The notes under the pieces were generated by a model that saw nothing but the letters and a program-made list of their open reading frames with translations, had not been told where the DNA came from and ran no database searches. From Streptomyces sp. PCS3-D2 (lineage in GTDB: Bacteria; Actinomycetota; Actinomycetes; Streptomycetales; Streptomycetaceae), in NCBI RefSeq assembly GCF_000612545.2, contig NZ_CP097800.1, positions 2,663,001-2,727,000 on the forward strand: DNA of 64,000 nucleotides, given 5' to 3'. Position numbers and translations under genes: made by a program. Below, one piece after another: positions 48,610 to 57,750 of this stretch (positions within the stretch are counted from its first letter, which is position 1; every line of letters begins with the position of its first letter).

Positions 48610-49596
48610 GTGGAAATCACTGCCGGAGGGCTGCTGGAGGTCCGAATCACCCCGGCTGACGTGGGTAAACGTGTCTCTGTACGACGGGTGGAGACCGGAC
48701 TGAGCGGATCACCCGAGTTCACGGACACGGTCGGCGTTCTCACATCCTGGGATCAGGGTGTGCTGCTGATCACAAAGAAGAACGGACAGTCCGTCCGCAT
48801 CCCGGAATCCTCGCTGGTGGCGGGCAAGACCGTACCCGCGGCGCCGGCCCGGCGGCGGGGGCCGGCAGCCTCCTTCGAGGAGCTGACGAGGGTCTCGGCG
48901 CGGGCCTGGCAGCCGCTGGAGAGCGAGTCGCTGGGCGGGTGGACCCTGCGGGCCGCCGCCGGGTTCACCCGGCGGGCCAACTCCGTGCTGCCGCTCGGCG
49001 ACCCGGGGACACCGCTGGACGATGCACTCGCGCGAGTGACCTCCTGGTATGCGGCGCGAGGACTTCCGGCCTATGTGCAGGCCGCCACCGGGGCCGCCGG
49101 CACGCAGGAGCTGCTCTGCGCCGAGCTGGAGCGCCGGAACTGGGTGCCCGAGGCATCGGCGGAGGTACGGATCGGGGCGCTGGCCCCGGTGGGTGACATG
49201 GACGCGCCCGCGAGCGGGGCCGTGGCCCTGACCCGTGTCCCGGACGGGGAGTGGCTCGGGCGCTACGGCAGGGTCTCCGACCCGGACGTGGCCCGGCGGG
49301 TGCTGGTGGAGGGGCCGTCGGTCTGGTTCGCCTCGTTGTACGGCGGGCGGGCGATCGGCCGGTGCGTGGTGGACGGCCGGTGGGCCGGCTTCGCGGCGGT
49401 GACGGTCGATCCGGGGCACCGGCGGGAAGGACTCGCAACGGCGGTGATGGCCGCCCTGGCCCGGCGCGCGCTGGAAGAGGGCGCCTCGGCGGCGTGGCTG
49501 CAGGTCGAGACGGACAATCCGGGGGCGCTGGCCCTCTACGACCGGCTGGGGTTCGCGACGCACCACACCTACCACCACTTCCGGGCGGCCCCGTGA
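48610..49596 (+). CDS. GNAT N-acetyltransferase of the Rv0428c type
   Basis: The product has 328 residues from GTG 48610. An N-terminal SH3-like barrel (LLEVRITPADVGKRVSVRRV, WDQGVLLITKKNGQSVRIPES) precedes the acetyltransferase part. The acetyl-CoA loop reads VTVDPGHRREGLATAVMAAL (R/Q-x-x-G-x-A), and the C-terminal LQVETDNPGALALYDRLGF is the GNAT motif B. The combination matches the Rv0428c/cg3035 family. Its stop overlaps the next gene start (GTGA). The acceptor is unknown. Confidence 0.9.
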   Translation: MEITAGGLLEVRITPADVGKRVSVRRVETGLSGSPEFTDTVGVLTSWDQGVLLITKKNGQSVRIPESSLVAGKTVPAAPARRRGPAASFEELTRVSARAWQPLESESLGGWTLRAAAGFTRRANSVLPLGDPGTPLDDALARVTSWYAARGLPAYVQAATGAAGTQELLCAELERRNWVPEASAEVRIGALAPVGDMDAPASGAVALTRVPDGEWLGRYGRVSDPDVARRVLVEGPSVWFASLYGGRAIGRCVVDGRWAGFAAVTVDPGHRREGLATAVMAALARRALEEGASAAWLQVETDNPGALALYDRLGFATHHTYHHFRAAP

Positions 49597-50387
49597 GCAC
49601 GCAGGCCCGGCGGGAGCAGTTCGCGGCGGAGGCCCGGGCGGAGCGGCCCGATCTGGCGCTGATGTGCCTGCTGCTGGCGGCGGAGGCGGATCCCGAACTG
49701 GACGAACGCGTCATGGACTGGGCGCAGATCGAACTGGACCGGCTGGCCGGGATGCTGCCGTACGGCCTGCGCGGCGGGCAGGCGTGGGCGTCTGCGGTGA
49801 CGGAACTGCTGGGCGGACGCCTCGGTTTCCACGGCACCCCGGCGGACTACGAGCGGCTTGCGTCCTCGCTGCTGCACGAGGTGCTGCGGCGCCGGCGCGG
49901 CCTGCCGATCCTGCTGTCGGTGGTGTGGCTGGAGGTCGCCCGGCGGGCGGGCGCGCCGGTGTACGGGCTGGGGCTGCCGGGTCACTTCGTGGTGGGCTTC
50001 GGCGACCCGGAGGAGAACGTGGTGGTGGACCCGTTCGCGGCCGGCGCCTCCCTGGGCACTGGTCCGGCGGAGCTGGCGGCGGGTCCCCGTACCCCGGCCA
50101 GGACGCTGGACATCGTGCTGCGGATCCTGACCAATATCCGGGCGTGGGCCTCGACCCGCCCGGAGCAGTCGGGCGTGGCCCTGTGGGCGCTGGAGCTGTC
50201 GCTGCTGCTGCCGTCGCACCCGGCGTCGCTGCGCTACGAGCGGGCGCGGCTGCTGGTGGAGCGGGGTTCCTTCCGGGAGGGCGCGGCGGAGCTGGAGGCG
50301 TACGCAGAGGTGGTGTCGGTGGTGGACACCGGCGCTGCGGCCCGCATCCACGCCGAGGCCGTCTCGGCCCGCGCCCTGCTGAACTGA
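49593..50387 (+). CDS. SirB1/transglutaminase-like family protein
   Basis: The product has 264 residues from GTG 49593, coupled to the GNAT gene. SirB1 features: DWAQIELDRLAGML, RLGFHGTPADYERLASSLLHEVLRRRRGLPILLSVVWLEVARR, GLGLPGHFVVGF and VVVDPFAAG, resembling a transglutaminase-like core. The Cys of the usual catalytic triad is not evident, the position reading LPILLSV. TPR-like helices follow (ALWALELSLLLPSHPASLRYERARLLVERG). The function of this family is not settled. Confidence 0.85.
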   Translation: MSTQARREQFAAEARAERPDLALMCLLLAAEADPELDERVMDWAQIELDRLAGMLPYGLRGGQAWASAVTELLGGRLGFHGTPADYERLASSLLHEVLRRRRGLPILLSVVWLEVARRAGAPVYGLGLPGHFVVGFGDPEENVVVDPFAAGASLGTGPAELAAGPRTPARTLDIVLRILTNIRAWASTRPEQSGVALWALELSLLLPSHPASLRYERARLLVERGSFREGAAELEAYAEVVSVVDTGAAARIHAEAVSARALLN

Positions 50388-50443
50388 CCCAGGACGGGGG
50401 GGTGCGTGCCGGATCCCGGACACCGTGCGGCGGACCCGACGGC

Positions 50444-50471
50444 GCCCCCGCCCGGAAGTCCGGACGGGGGC
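50444..50471. terminator. Hairpin terminator between convergent genes
   Basis: GCCCCCGCCCGG (50444-50455) pairs with 50460-50471 with one mismatch around AAGT. It separates the SirB1-like (+) and PG-binding (-) genes. Confidence 0.65.
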
Positions 50472-50487
50472 ACCCCGCTGCCGTGGT

Positions 50488-52569
50488 TCAGCTCGGGTCG
50501 GTGTCGATGACCACGGTCCGCTCCGCCGTGGTCTTGCCGCGCAGGGCCTTGCCGAGCGCGCCGGCGACGTCCTGCGGGGTGACCGCCGTCCTGGCGCCGG
50601 TGCCGCGGGTGATCAGGACGCCGTCGAAGGTGTTGCCGTAGGTCGCCCTGAGGGCCTCCAGGTCGAACCGCTCCGTGAGACGGCCGTCCACGGGCTGCAT
50701 GCTGAGGATCTTGGGCAGCGACAGCTTGCCGAACGCGATGGACTTGGTGCCCGCCTTGACCGTGGCGTTGGCGGACATCGCCGGCTCGGCGAACTCCTTC
50801 ATCGCTCGGTCGAGTTCGGCCTGGCCCACGACCGGTTCCCGAGTGACCGTCGGCAGTTCCACGACGGCCGCCCTGCCGGTGCCGACCTGGTCGCGGAACG
50901 CCTTGGTGACGAGGTCGACGGATCCGTCCACGTCCAGGGCGGTGCCCGCCTTGCCGGGGACGGCGACGGCCTTGCCGCCGTCGAACGTGATCGTGCCCTC
51001 GGTGACGGAACCAGCCGCACCTGCGAGCTCCTGGAGCGCGACCTGGAGCTTCTCCTCGTCGACGGGCATCACGGCGTCGGCGACCCGCTCGTTGCCGAGG
51101 AGCGAGCCGATGACCGTCACGGGGTTGTAGTCACTGCCCGCCGCGTTGCGGACGGTGGTCTGGGCGTCCAGGGTCAGGCCGGCCTTGTCGGGCTTCAGCT
51201 CGACCGGCTTGCCTCCGACGCTCAGCTGCAGGGGGGCCGCGGCACGGGTGCCGAAGGCGGTCTGGAGCTTCGCGACGGCGTCGTCGCGGCTGCCGCTGAT
51301 GTCGACGCCGAGGACGGTGGTGCCCTTGGGGACGTCGGAGTGGTTCAGGAGCAGTCCGGCGCCGTAGGCCACGCCGATGAGCGCCACGATGCCGCCGCCG
51401 ACCAGGACCAGCTTGGAGCGGCCCTTCTTGGCGGGCTTCGCGGCGGCCTTCCCCTCCGCGGGCTGCGCGGGCCGCGGGGCGGCCGGCGCGGGCGCCGGCA
51501 CCGGGGGCGGCAGCGGGCCGTCCAGGTCGGGGCCGGGCCAGCCCGCGGCCTGCGCGGCAGACGGGGCGGCGGGGCCGGAGCCGGGGCCGCCGGTGGTGGG
51601 GCCGACGGGACCGGCGGACTGGCTGTCGTAAACGGGGAACGCCTCGGTGGACGGGCCGCCGTCGCTCTGGCCGGTCCCGTACGGCGGGAGGCCCTGGGCG
51701 GCTCCGCCGCCGGGGCCGCCGGACATCGGGGTCGCCGGGGCGGGCGCCTGCGGCGGGGCGTAGCCGGAACCGTACTCGGGGACGGGCGGCGGCGGAGTAC
51801 GCGGCGGCGCGTATCCGGCGTCGGGCGCCGGCGGCGCGTACCCGGCGTCGGGCGCCGACGGGGCGTACCCGGCCTCGGACGCCGACGGGGCGTACCCGGC
51901 CTCGGGCGCAGGCGGGGCCTGTACGTGCGGCGCGGGCGGGAAGCCGGCTCCGCGCGCGGGCCGCGGGGCCGGTGTCCCGCCGGGCGGCGGGGTCGGCGTC
52001 GCGCCGGGCACCCGCTTGGCGAGCGGCGGCGGGGCGGCCTGCGGCATCTGCGCGGCGGCGGGCGCCGCGGGTGCGGGCGTGGGGGTGGGAGGCTTGCGCG
52101 GCGCGAACCAGTTGCTCGCGGCGGGTTCCTCGGCCTGCGCCGGAGCCGGGTCCGGGTCCGGCGCTGCCTCGACACGGGTCGGCCGGGGCCCCGGCCGCTG
52201 TGCGAGCGGGGGCTTGTCCTGCGGCTCGGGCCCCTGCTCCGGCTCCTGGGCGGGGTGCGTTCCGCCGCCGGACGTGCCGGAGTTGGTGCCCATCGACTTG
52301 CGCACGACCACCGGGGGGATGGGCCGCGAGCCGGGGATGTTGATCCGGATCCGGGTCGTCAGGGTCGTCTCGGTCTTGGGCCCGTCGGATTCGGGCGTGG
52401 ACGGATTCGAGGTCACAGCGTTCTCCTCCGGGGCGGTCGCCGCGCCAGACCCGGGTGGCACAGTCGTCGACGGGTACTGGCCGGTTCCGTACGGCGGTGT
52501 ACCCGAGGGGTAAGCGGCTCCACCGTGCCCCTTGGGCCCGGAGGACGAACTGTCGGTTTCACGACTCAA
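50488..52569 (-). CDS. Membrane-anchored protein with PG_binding_4 (YoaR/VanW-type) domains
   Basis: About 693 residues. The TTG at 52569 gives the likely N terminus (SRETDSSSSGPKG) with GGGAGAA upstream. Residues 1-400 are a very long Pro/Ala/Gly-rich cytosolic region with short tandem repeats (AGYAPSAP-type units). One membrane helix follows (LVLVGGGIVALIGVAYGAGLLL). The about 260-residue exterior part contains two PG_binding_4-like modules (TVLGVDISGSRDDAVAKLQTAF, and AVVELPTVTREPVVGQAELDRAM then FDLEALRATYGNTF). The C terminus ends in a YkuD-free form, so no L,D-transpeptidase domain. It likely binds cell wall and signals or scaffolds. Confidence 0.82.
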   Translation of the reverse strand: MSRETDSSSSGPKGHGGAAYPSGTPPYGTGQYPSTTVPPGSGAATAPEENAVTSNPSTPESDGPKTETTLTTRIRINIPGSRPIPPVVVRKSMGTNSGTSGGGTHPAQEPEQGPEPQDKPPLAQRPGPRPTRVEAAPDPDPAPAQAEEPAASNWFAPRKPPTPTPAPAAPAAAQMPQAAPPPLAKRVPGATPTPPPGGTPAPRPARGAGFPPAPHVQAPPAPEAGYAPSASEAGYAPSAPDAGYAPPAPDAGYAPPRTPPPPVPEYGSGYAPPQAPAPATPMSGGPGGGAAQGLPPYGTGQSDGGPSTEAFPVYDSQSAGPVGPTTGGPGSGPAAPSAAQAAGWPGPDLDGPLPPPVPAPAPAAPRPAQPAEGKAAAKPAKKGRSKLVLVGGGIVALIGVAYGAGLLLNHSDVPKGTTVLGVDISGSRDDAVAKLQTAFGTRAAAPLQLSVGGKPVELKPDKAGLTLDAQTTVRNAAGSDYNPVTVIGSLLGNERVADAVMPVDEEKLQVALQELAGAAGSVTEGTITFDGGKAVAVPGKAGTALDVDGSVDLVTKAFRDQVGTGRAAVVELPTVTREPVVGQAELDRAMKEFAEPAMSANATVKAGTKSIAFGKLSLPKILSMQPVDGRLTERFDLEALRATYGNTFDGVLITRGTGARTAVTPQDVAGALGKALRGKTTAERTVVIDTDPS
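51806..51913. repeat. Four 27-bp tandem repeats in the proline-rich region
   Basis: Units at 51806-51832, 51833-51859, 51860-51886 and 51887-51913, differing at a few bases, encode a nine-residue unit with the core AGYAP on the minus strand. Confidence 0.88.
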
Positions 52570-52786
52570 GGCAGGTTCTCCCGGTTGGCTCCGCCGCCCG
52601 TCATACCGTGCGCGGGCAGCTCGGCGGCCCGTCCACCATACTGGCCGCCGCCCGCCCGCAACTGTCCGCGGTGAATCAGGGGTTCCGCACGGGGCCCGCC
52701 AAACCCCCCTGAAACGCCCCGGCAGGCCCCGACCGTCCGCCTCGGCCGGACTCCCTACGGGGTCCGACACCACGTCACTTGACGGG
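52570..52786. other. Intergenic region without recognised features
   Basis: 217 bases between the PG_binding_4 gene start and the end of the DUF6113 gene (both minus). It must carry the promoter of the former; I see no clear boxes, operator or RNA structure. Confidence 0.4.
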
Positions 52787-53158
52787 CTATCCGGCCGAAA
52801 TCCGCCGATCCGGCGAAAGGGTGACCGTGGCACACATCACAGCCACCACCGCTCCCCCCAAAAGGTAGGCGTACATGCCGATTCCGGACGAACTGAGCAG
52901 GAAGTCCCCTTCGGGGCGCGGGACGGTGAGCATCACGTAGGTGAGGAACCAGCCGGCCGCGGCCGCGCCCACCCCGAGGCCCGCCCCCAGGGCGATCCGG
53001 CCGCCGAGGAACAGCCCGAAGAGGGCCAGCAGCGCGAGCAGCAGCCCGCCGGGGAACCACAGGTCCACGACGAGCCAGCCGGCCCCTCCGGTCAGCACGC
53101 CCAGGACCAGCAGGCCCAGGCACCCGGCGATCCGGCCCGCCGTCAGGGTGCCGGTCAC
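52787..53158 (-). CDS. DUF6113 family membrane protein
   Basis: The product has 123 residues. The GTG at 53158 overlaps the mshB stop (GTGA). Four membrane segments: [57 protein letters not shown], and [17 protein letters not shown]. It matches a Streptomyces family found next to mshB. The coupling suggests a role connected to mycothiol metabolism or membrane integrity, but none is established. Confidence 0.8.
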   Translation of the reverse strand: MTGTLTAGRIAGCLGLLVLGVLTGGAGWLVVDLWFPGGLLLALLALFGLFLGGRIALGAGLGVGAAAAGWFLTYVMLTVPRPEGDFLLSSSGIGMYAYLLGGAVVAVMCATVTLSPDRRISAG

Positions 53159-54051
53159 GCCTCCACCCCCGCGAAGAGGTCGTGTTCGCGCTCGCCCGCC
53201 GCCGTACCCGGCCGGCCCTCGACCAGTTCGTAGTACTCGCGCGCGAACAGCGGCTGTGCCAGGTCGTTGGAGAGCGCGAAGAAGGACCCGTCCACGGCGA
53301 TCTGCGTGGCGTGGGCGCGCATGGCGGCCGTCTTGGCGGCCACGAGGGCCTCGTCGGCGTCGATCTCGGCGGTGATCCGCTCGTCGTCGACGACCCCCGG
53401 CACGTCCGCGGGCGAGGCCAGCCCCGGGAAGGACACCGCGGCCCCGGCGGCATCCAGCCGGGCGAAGCCCTCCTCGACCACCGAGAGCGGAACCCGGTTC
53501 CAGTAGATCTTCCCGATGGTGTGGGGGTCCCCGAGGTCGCGCCGGTACGCGGTCTCCGCGGCCAGTTCGGCGGCGCGCATGGCGACCCGGTGGGCCTGGA
53601 TGTGGTCCGGGTGCCCGTAGCCGCCGTTCGGGTCGTAGGTGACGAGCACCTGCGGGCGCAGTTCGCGGATCACCTCCACGAGGTACCCGGCGGCCTCGTC
53701 CACGTCGGCGGACCAGAAGGACTCGGGGCGGCGGTTCTGCGGGGCGCCCATCATCCCGGAGTCGCGGTAGCGGCCGGGGCCGCCGAGGAACCGGTGGTCA
53801 TGGACGCCCAGTTCGGACATGGCGGCGGCGAGCTCGCCGATCCGGTGGGCGCCGAGGGTGTCGTCGCGGTCGGCCGCCAGGTGGGCGAGGCCGGGCGGGA
53901 TGACCTCGCCCTCCTCGCCCAGGGTGCAGGTCACCAACGCGACGTGGGCGCCCTGGGCCGCGTACTTGGCCATGGTGACGCCGTTGTTGATCGACTCGTC
54001 GTCGGGGTGCGCGTGCACGAAGAGCAGACGACGGGCGGGAAGACCGTTCAT
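53155..54051 (-). CDS. mshB: MshB, GlcNAc-inositol deacetylase of mycothiol synthesis
   Basis: The product has 298 residues from ATG 54051. Zinc site: [14 protein letters not shown] (His-x-Asp-Asp) and the later His in [14 protein letters not shown]; catalytic Asp in the PDDE motif. Other family features: [36 protein letters not shown]. It removes the acetyl group from GlcNAc-inositol in the mycothiol pathway. M. tuberculosis mshB is Rv1170. Upstream lies a small membrane protein gene on the same strand. Confidence 0.95.
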   Translation of the reverse strand: MNGLPARRLLFVHAHPDDESINNGVTMAKYAAQGAHVALVTCTLGEEGEVIPPGLAHLAADRDDTLGAHRIGELAAAMSELGVHDHRFLGGPGRYRDSGMMGAPQNRRPESFWSADVDEAAGYLVEVIRELRPQVLVTYDPNGGYGHPDHIQAHRVAMRAAELAAETAYRRDLGDPHTIGKIYWNRVPLSVVEEGFARLDAAGAAVSFPGLASPADVPGVVDDERITAEIDADEALVAAKTAAMRAHATQIAVDGSFFALSNDLAQPLFAREYYELVEGRPGTAAGEREHDLFAGVEA

Positions 54052-54123
54052 GGCCCTAGCGTAGGGGGTTCCCCGCGCCGCCCCCGGCCCGCCCGCTCCG
54101 CCCGGCGGGGCCCGGGACCGACC

Positions 54124-54318
54124 CTAGAACTTGATGCCGCTGATCATGCTCGCCACGTTCGAGGTGAGCTGGCTGAGGGTCGGGGCGATGGTGGAACTCG
54201 CCAGATAGAAACCGAGCAGCACACAGACCACCGCGTGCCCTGCCTTCAGGCCCGCCCGGCGGACCAGCAGGAAAACGATGATCGCCAGCAGCACCACGGC
54301 AGAGATCGAGAGTGCCAC
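54124..54318 (-). CDS. Small membrane protein, 64 residues
   Basis: The GTG at 54318 has GGAGG nine bases upstream. The product has two hydrophobic segments (SISAVVLLAIIVFLLVRRAGL and AGHAVVCVLLGFYLASSTIA) and a C-terminal LSQLTSNVASMISGIKF. No signal peptide cleavage site is obvious, so it probably stays in the membrane. It precedes mshB by 72 bases. Function unknown. Confidence 0.78.
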   Translation of the reverse strand: MALSISAVVLLAIIVFLLVRRAGLKAGHAVVCVLLGFYLASSTIAPTLSQLTSNVASMISGIKF

Positions 54319-54677
54319 GGCGTTTCACCTCCACGTCGAGCGGACATCGGTACGCGCATTCGTGCTCGGCGAGAGTCATACCCACCGTGCGCTACGGATC
54401 ATAACTATCCGTGCCAGCGCATCGATCGAAATCCGGCAGCACGAGGGGCGCATGCCGCGCACGGCCGGGGTCACGGAGAGGCCGACCGGGGAACGACTGC
54501 GCCCCCCGGCCGGCTGTCGGCACCCGCACGGCCGCACAACACCCAGGCTGCATGCCCCAGATCTCGGGGCAGAAACGGTCAAGTTGCCCGCAGGTAAACC
54601 GCCTTGGGAAAAGGCGGCCGCTCCCGCGGCAGCACGCGAGGGGTGGCCGGAAATCGTCGGTCGGTGGGTAAACCGTC
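54319..54677. promoter_or_regulatory. Intergenic region: promoter of the small gene and dppF1 terminator
   Basis: 359 bases without a supported gene. On the minus strand TATGAT (plus 54398-54403) is a good -10 box for the small membrane gene, with TCGATG 17 bases upstream. It lies inside an inverted repeat, ACGGAT (54394-54399) and ATCCGT (54407-54412). The remaining stretch is the downstream side of the transporter operon, and holds its candidate terminator at 54599-54617. Confidence 0.5.
54599..54617 (-). terminator. Terminator of the first oligopeptide transporter operon
   Basis: CCGCCTT (54599-54605) pairs with AAGGCGG (54611-54617); on the minus strand the stem is followed by TTTACC. 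Confidence 0.5.
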
Positions 54678-55742
54678 TCAGCCCGCGGCCTGTCCCCCCG
54701 GTGCGTCGCGCTCGTCCGGCGGCAGGCGCGGGACCACCCGCTTCTCCGCCGCGAAGTGGCACGCCGAAGGGTGCGCCGCCGGTCCGGAGGCGAACACCTC
54801 CGGAACGGCGAGCAGCGGGACCTCCACCGTGCAGCGGTCCTGGGCCTTCCAGCAGCGGGTGCGGAAGCGACAGCCCGACGGCGGGTTGGCCGGCGACGGG
54901 ACGTCACCGGTGAGGATGATGCGCTCGCGGTGGGCGCGGGCCTGCGGGTCCGGCACCGGCACGGCCGAAAGCAGCGCCTGCGTGTACGGGTGGGTCGGGT
55001 GCTCGTAGATCTGGCTGTCGGAGCCGATCTCCACGATCCGGCCGAGGTACATGACGCCGACCCGGTCGGAGATGTGTCGGACGATCGAGAGGTCGTGCGC
55101 GATGAAGACATAGGACAGGTTGAACTCGTCCTGGAGCTTCTCCAGCAGGTTGACGACCTGCGCCTGGACGGAGACGTCCAGGGCGGAGACCGGCTCGTCG
55201 GCGACGATCACCTCGGGCCGGAGGGCCAGGCCGCGGGCGATGCCGATGCGCTGGCGCTGACCGCCGGAGAACTGGTGCGGGTACCGGTTGATGTACTCCG
55301 GGTTCAGGCCCACGACGTCCAGGAGCTCCTGGACCTTGCGGCGCCGGTCGCCCTTCGGGGCCACCTCGGGGTGGATCTCGTACGGCTCCCCGATGATGTC
55401 GCCGACCGTCATGCGCGGGTTCAGCGAGGTGTACGGGTCCTGGAACACCATCTGGATGTTGCGGCGGACGGCCTTCAGCGCGCGACCCGAGAGCCGGCTG
55501 ATGTCCTCGCCCTTGTACGCGATCGAACCCGCGGTCGGCCGTTCCAGGTTGACCAGCATCTTGGCGACGGTGGACTTGCCGCAGCCGGACTCTCCCACGA
55601 TGCCCAGGGTCTCACCGGCCCGCAGTCCGAAGGAGACCCCGTCGACCGCCTTGACCGCACCCACCTGCTTCTTGAACAGGATGCCCTGGGTCAGCGGGTA
55701 GTGCTTGACCAGGTCCGTCACTTCGAGGAGGGACTCAGCCAT
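54678..55742 (-). CDS. Oligopeptide ABC transporter ATP-binding protein (OppF/DppF), copy 1
   Basis: The product has 354 residues from ATG 55742, overlapping the upstream ATPase gene by 8 bases. Walker [10 protein letters not shown], signature [18 protein letters not shown], Walker [15 protein letters not shown] and the H-loop [12 protein letters not shown] are complete. The C-terminal oligopeptide-transporter extension carries four Cys ([16 protein letters not shown] and SACHF) that in DppD/DppF-type ATPases bind a 4Fe-4S cluster. It is the last gene of operon 1: SBP - permease - permease - ATPase - ATPase. It shares long identical DNA stretches with copy 2. Confidence 0.93.
   Translation of the reverse strand: MAESLLEVTDLVKHYPLTQGILFKKQVGAVKAVDGVSFGLRAGETLGIVGESGCGKSTVAKMLVNLERPTAGSIAYKGEDISRLSGRALKAVRRNIQMVFQDPYTSLNPRMTVGDIIGEPYEIHPEVAPKGDRRRKVQELLDVVGLNPEYINRYPHQFSGGQRQRIGIARGLALRPEVIVADEPVSALDVSVQAQVVNLLEKLQDEFNLSYVFIAHDLSIVRHISDRVGVMYLGRIVEIGSDSQIYEHPTHPYTQALLSAVPVPDPQARAHRERIILTGDVPSPANPPSGCRFRTRCWKAQDRCTVEVPLLAVPEVFASGPAAHPSACHFAAEKRVVPRLPPDERDAPGGQAAG
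55228..55484. repeat. Near-identical DNA shared by the two dppF genes (copy 1 side)
   Basis: 55228-55367 is identical over 140 bases to 61094-61233, and 55386-55484 over 99 bases to 61252-61350, both at a constant offset of 5866. Identity extends through wobble positions. Confidence 0.92.
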
Positions 55743-56718
55743 GGAGGCACTCCTTCCAGAAGTGGCAGGCGCTGGCCCTGGCCACGGGCGACTCCGTCAC
55801 CGGGTACAGCGGCGGGACGTCACTGCGGCAGACCTCCTGGGCCATCGGGCAGCGCGGGTTGAAGGCGCAGCCGCGCGGGATGCGGAGCAGGTTGGGCGGC
55901 AGGCCCTTGATCGCGTACAGCTCCTGGCCCTTCTGGTCCAGGCGCGGGATCGAGTCCAGCAGACCCCGGGTGTACGGGTGCGCCGGCGACCGGTAGATCT
56001 CGTGGACGGGCGCCGCCTCGACGATCCGGCCCGCGTACATGACCGCGATCTTGTCCGCGACGTCGGCGACCACGCCGAGGTCGTGGGTGATCAGGATCAG
56101 ACCCATGTTGAGCTCCCGCTGGAGCTCGGCCAGCAGGTCCATCACCTGGGCCTGGACGGTCACGTCGAGAGCCGTGGTGGGCTCGTCGGCGATGATCAGG
56201 TCCGGCTCCAGGGCCAGCGCCATGGCGATCATGATGCGCTGGCGCATACCGCCGGAGAACTGGTGCGGGTAGTCCCCCACCCGTTGTCCCGCCGCCGGGA
56301 TCCTGACCCGGTCCATCAGCTCGACCGCCTTGGCCCGGGCGTCCTTGCGGGACATCCCCCGGTGGACCTCGTACATCTCGCCGAGCTGCTTGCCGACGGT
56401 CAGCACCGGGTTCAGGGAGGACAGCGCGTCCTGGAAGATCATCGCCATCTCGGCGCCGCGGATCCTGCGCCGCTCGTCCTCCTTCATCTTCAGCAGGTCG
56501 CGGCCCTTGAACAGGATCTCCCCGCCGGCGACACGGCCCGGCGGAACGTCCAGGATCCCCATCACCGCCTGGGCGGTCACGGACTTGCCGGACCCGGACT
56601 CGCCGAGCACGGCCAGGGTCTCGCCCTCGTCCACCGCGTAGTCGACGCCGTTGACCGCCTTCGCGACTCCGTCGCGCGTCGTGAATTCCACGTGCAGGTC
56701 GCGGACTTCCAGCAGCAT
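55735..56718 (-). CDS. Oligopeptide ABC transporter ATP-binding protein (OppD/DppD), copy 1
   Basis: The product has 327 residues from ATG 56718 (GAGGAG eight bases upstream; GTG 56727 possible). Walker [14 protein letters not shown]-loop [14 protein letters not shown], signature [18 protein letters not shown], Walker [15 protein letters not shown] and H-loop [12 protein letters not shown]. The C-terminal [15 protein letters not shown] and SACHF segments supply Fe-S cysteines. It pairs with copy 1 of DppF to drive uptake. Confidence 0.93.
   Translation of the reverse strand: MLLEVRDLHVEFTTRDGVAKAVNGVDYAVDEGETLAVLGESGSGKSVTAQAVMGILDVPPGRVAGGEILFKGRDLLKMKEDERRRIRGAEMAMIFQDALSSLNPVLTVGKQLGEMYEVHRGMSRKDARAKAVELMDRVRIPAAGQRVGDYPHQFSGGMRQRIMIAMALALEPDLIIADEPTTALDVTVQAQVMDLLAELQRELNMGLILITHDLGVVADVADKIAVMYAGRIVEAAPVHEIYRSPAHPYTRGLLDSIPRLDQKGQELYAIKGLPPNLLRIPRGCAFNPRCPMAQEVCRSDVPPLYPVTESPVARASACHFWKECLHG
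55876..56274. repeat. Near-identical DNA shared by the two dppD genes (copy 1 side)
   Basis: Three blocks match copy 2 exactly at a constant offset of 5905: 55876-55982 (107 bases), 56033-56109 (77 bases) and 56144-56274 (131 bases). Confidence 0.92.
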
Positions 56719-56730
56719 GTGCGGCACTCC

Positions 56731-57750
56731 TCAGCGCAGCTTGGGGTCGAGGGCGTCGCGCACCGCGTCGCCGAGCATGATGAAGGCGAGCACCGTGATG
56801 CTCAGCGCGCCCGCGGGCCACAGCAGCATGTGCGGGGCGTTGCGGATCTGCGAGGCCGCGTTGGAGATGTCGATGCCCCAGGAGACCGTGGGCGGGCGCA
56901 GGCCGACGCCGAGGAAGGACAGGGTCGCCTCCAGGGCGATGTACGTGCCGAGCGCGATCGTGGCGACGACGATGACGGGCGCGACGGCGTTGGGCGCCAC
57001 GTGCCGCAGCAGCATCCGGGCGTTCCCGGCGCCCAGGGCCCTGGCGGCCTGGACGTAGTCGTTCTGCTTGGCGGTGATCACCGAGCCGCGGGCGATGCGG
57101 GCGATCTGCGGCCAGCCCAGCAGCACGATGAATCCGACCACGGGCCAGACGGTGGTACTGGTGACGACCGACAGGAAGACCAGCCCGCCGAGGACGACCG
57201 GGATGCCGAAGAAGATGTCGGCGACCCGGGAGAGCAGGGAGTCCCCCCAGCCGCCGAAGAAGCCGGCGAGGCCGCCGAGGGCGGAGCCGAGCAGGGCGGC
57301 GCCGAGGGTGGCGCAGACGCCCACGGTGATGGAGGCGCGGGCTCCGTAGACGGTGCGGGTGTAGACGTCGCAGCCCTGGGTGTCGTAGCCGAAGGGGTGG
57401 CCGGGGGCGGAGCCCTGTTGGGACTTGGAGAGGTCGCACTGCAGGGGGTCGCCGCTCGCGATGAGCTGCGGCCAGATCGAGATGACGACGAGGAAGAGGA
57501 TCAGAGCTGCCGAGATGACGAAGACGGGATTGCGGCGCAGCTGGTGCCAGGCGTCGGACCACAGGGAGCGGGCCCGCTCGCCGGGGCCGGCGGCGCCCGG
57601 TCCGGCGTTCTTCTCGATGCCTTCGACGCTCTCGGCCTCGTCCAGTGCGAGATCCATGGGTCCCCCCTGGCCGGTGGGCGCGACCGCCTCCTTCGGGCGG
57701 GGGCCCACCGGGTCGTAGCCGCCGGGTTCGGGGCGCTCGGGATCAGGCAT
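56731..57750 (-). CDS. Oligopeptide ABC transporter permease (OppC/DppC), copy 1
   Basis: The product has 339 residues from ATG 57750, overlapping the upstream permease gene by 8 bases. An N-terminal cytosolic stretch of about 75 residues rich in Pro/Gly/Glu precedes six membrane segments. The EAA loop is visible as YVQAARALGAGNARMLLRHVAPNAVAPVIV. The characteristic OppC features are FGYDTQGCDVYTRTVYGARASI and the C-terminal MLGDAVRDALDPKLR. It forms the channel with the DppB-like subunit. Confidence 0.93.
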   Translation of the reverse strand: MPDPERPEPGGYDPVGPRPKEAVAPTGQGGPMDLALDEAESVEGIEKNAGPGAAGPGERARSLWSDAWHQLRRNPVFVISAALILFLVVISIWPQLIASGDPLQCDLSKSQQGSAPGHPFGYDTQGCDVYTRTVYGARASITVGVCATLGAALLGSALGGLAGFFGGWGDSLLSRVADIFFGIPVVLGGLVFLSVVTSTTVWPVVGFIVLLGWPQIARIARGSVITAKQNDYVQAARALGAGNARMLLRHVAPNAVAPVIVVATIALGTYIALEATLSFLGVGLRPPTVSWGIDISNAASQIRNAPHMLLWPAGALSITVLAFIMLGDAVRDALDPKLR

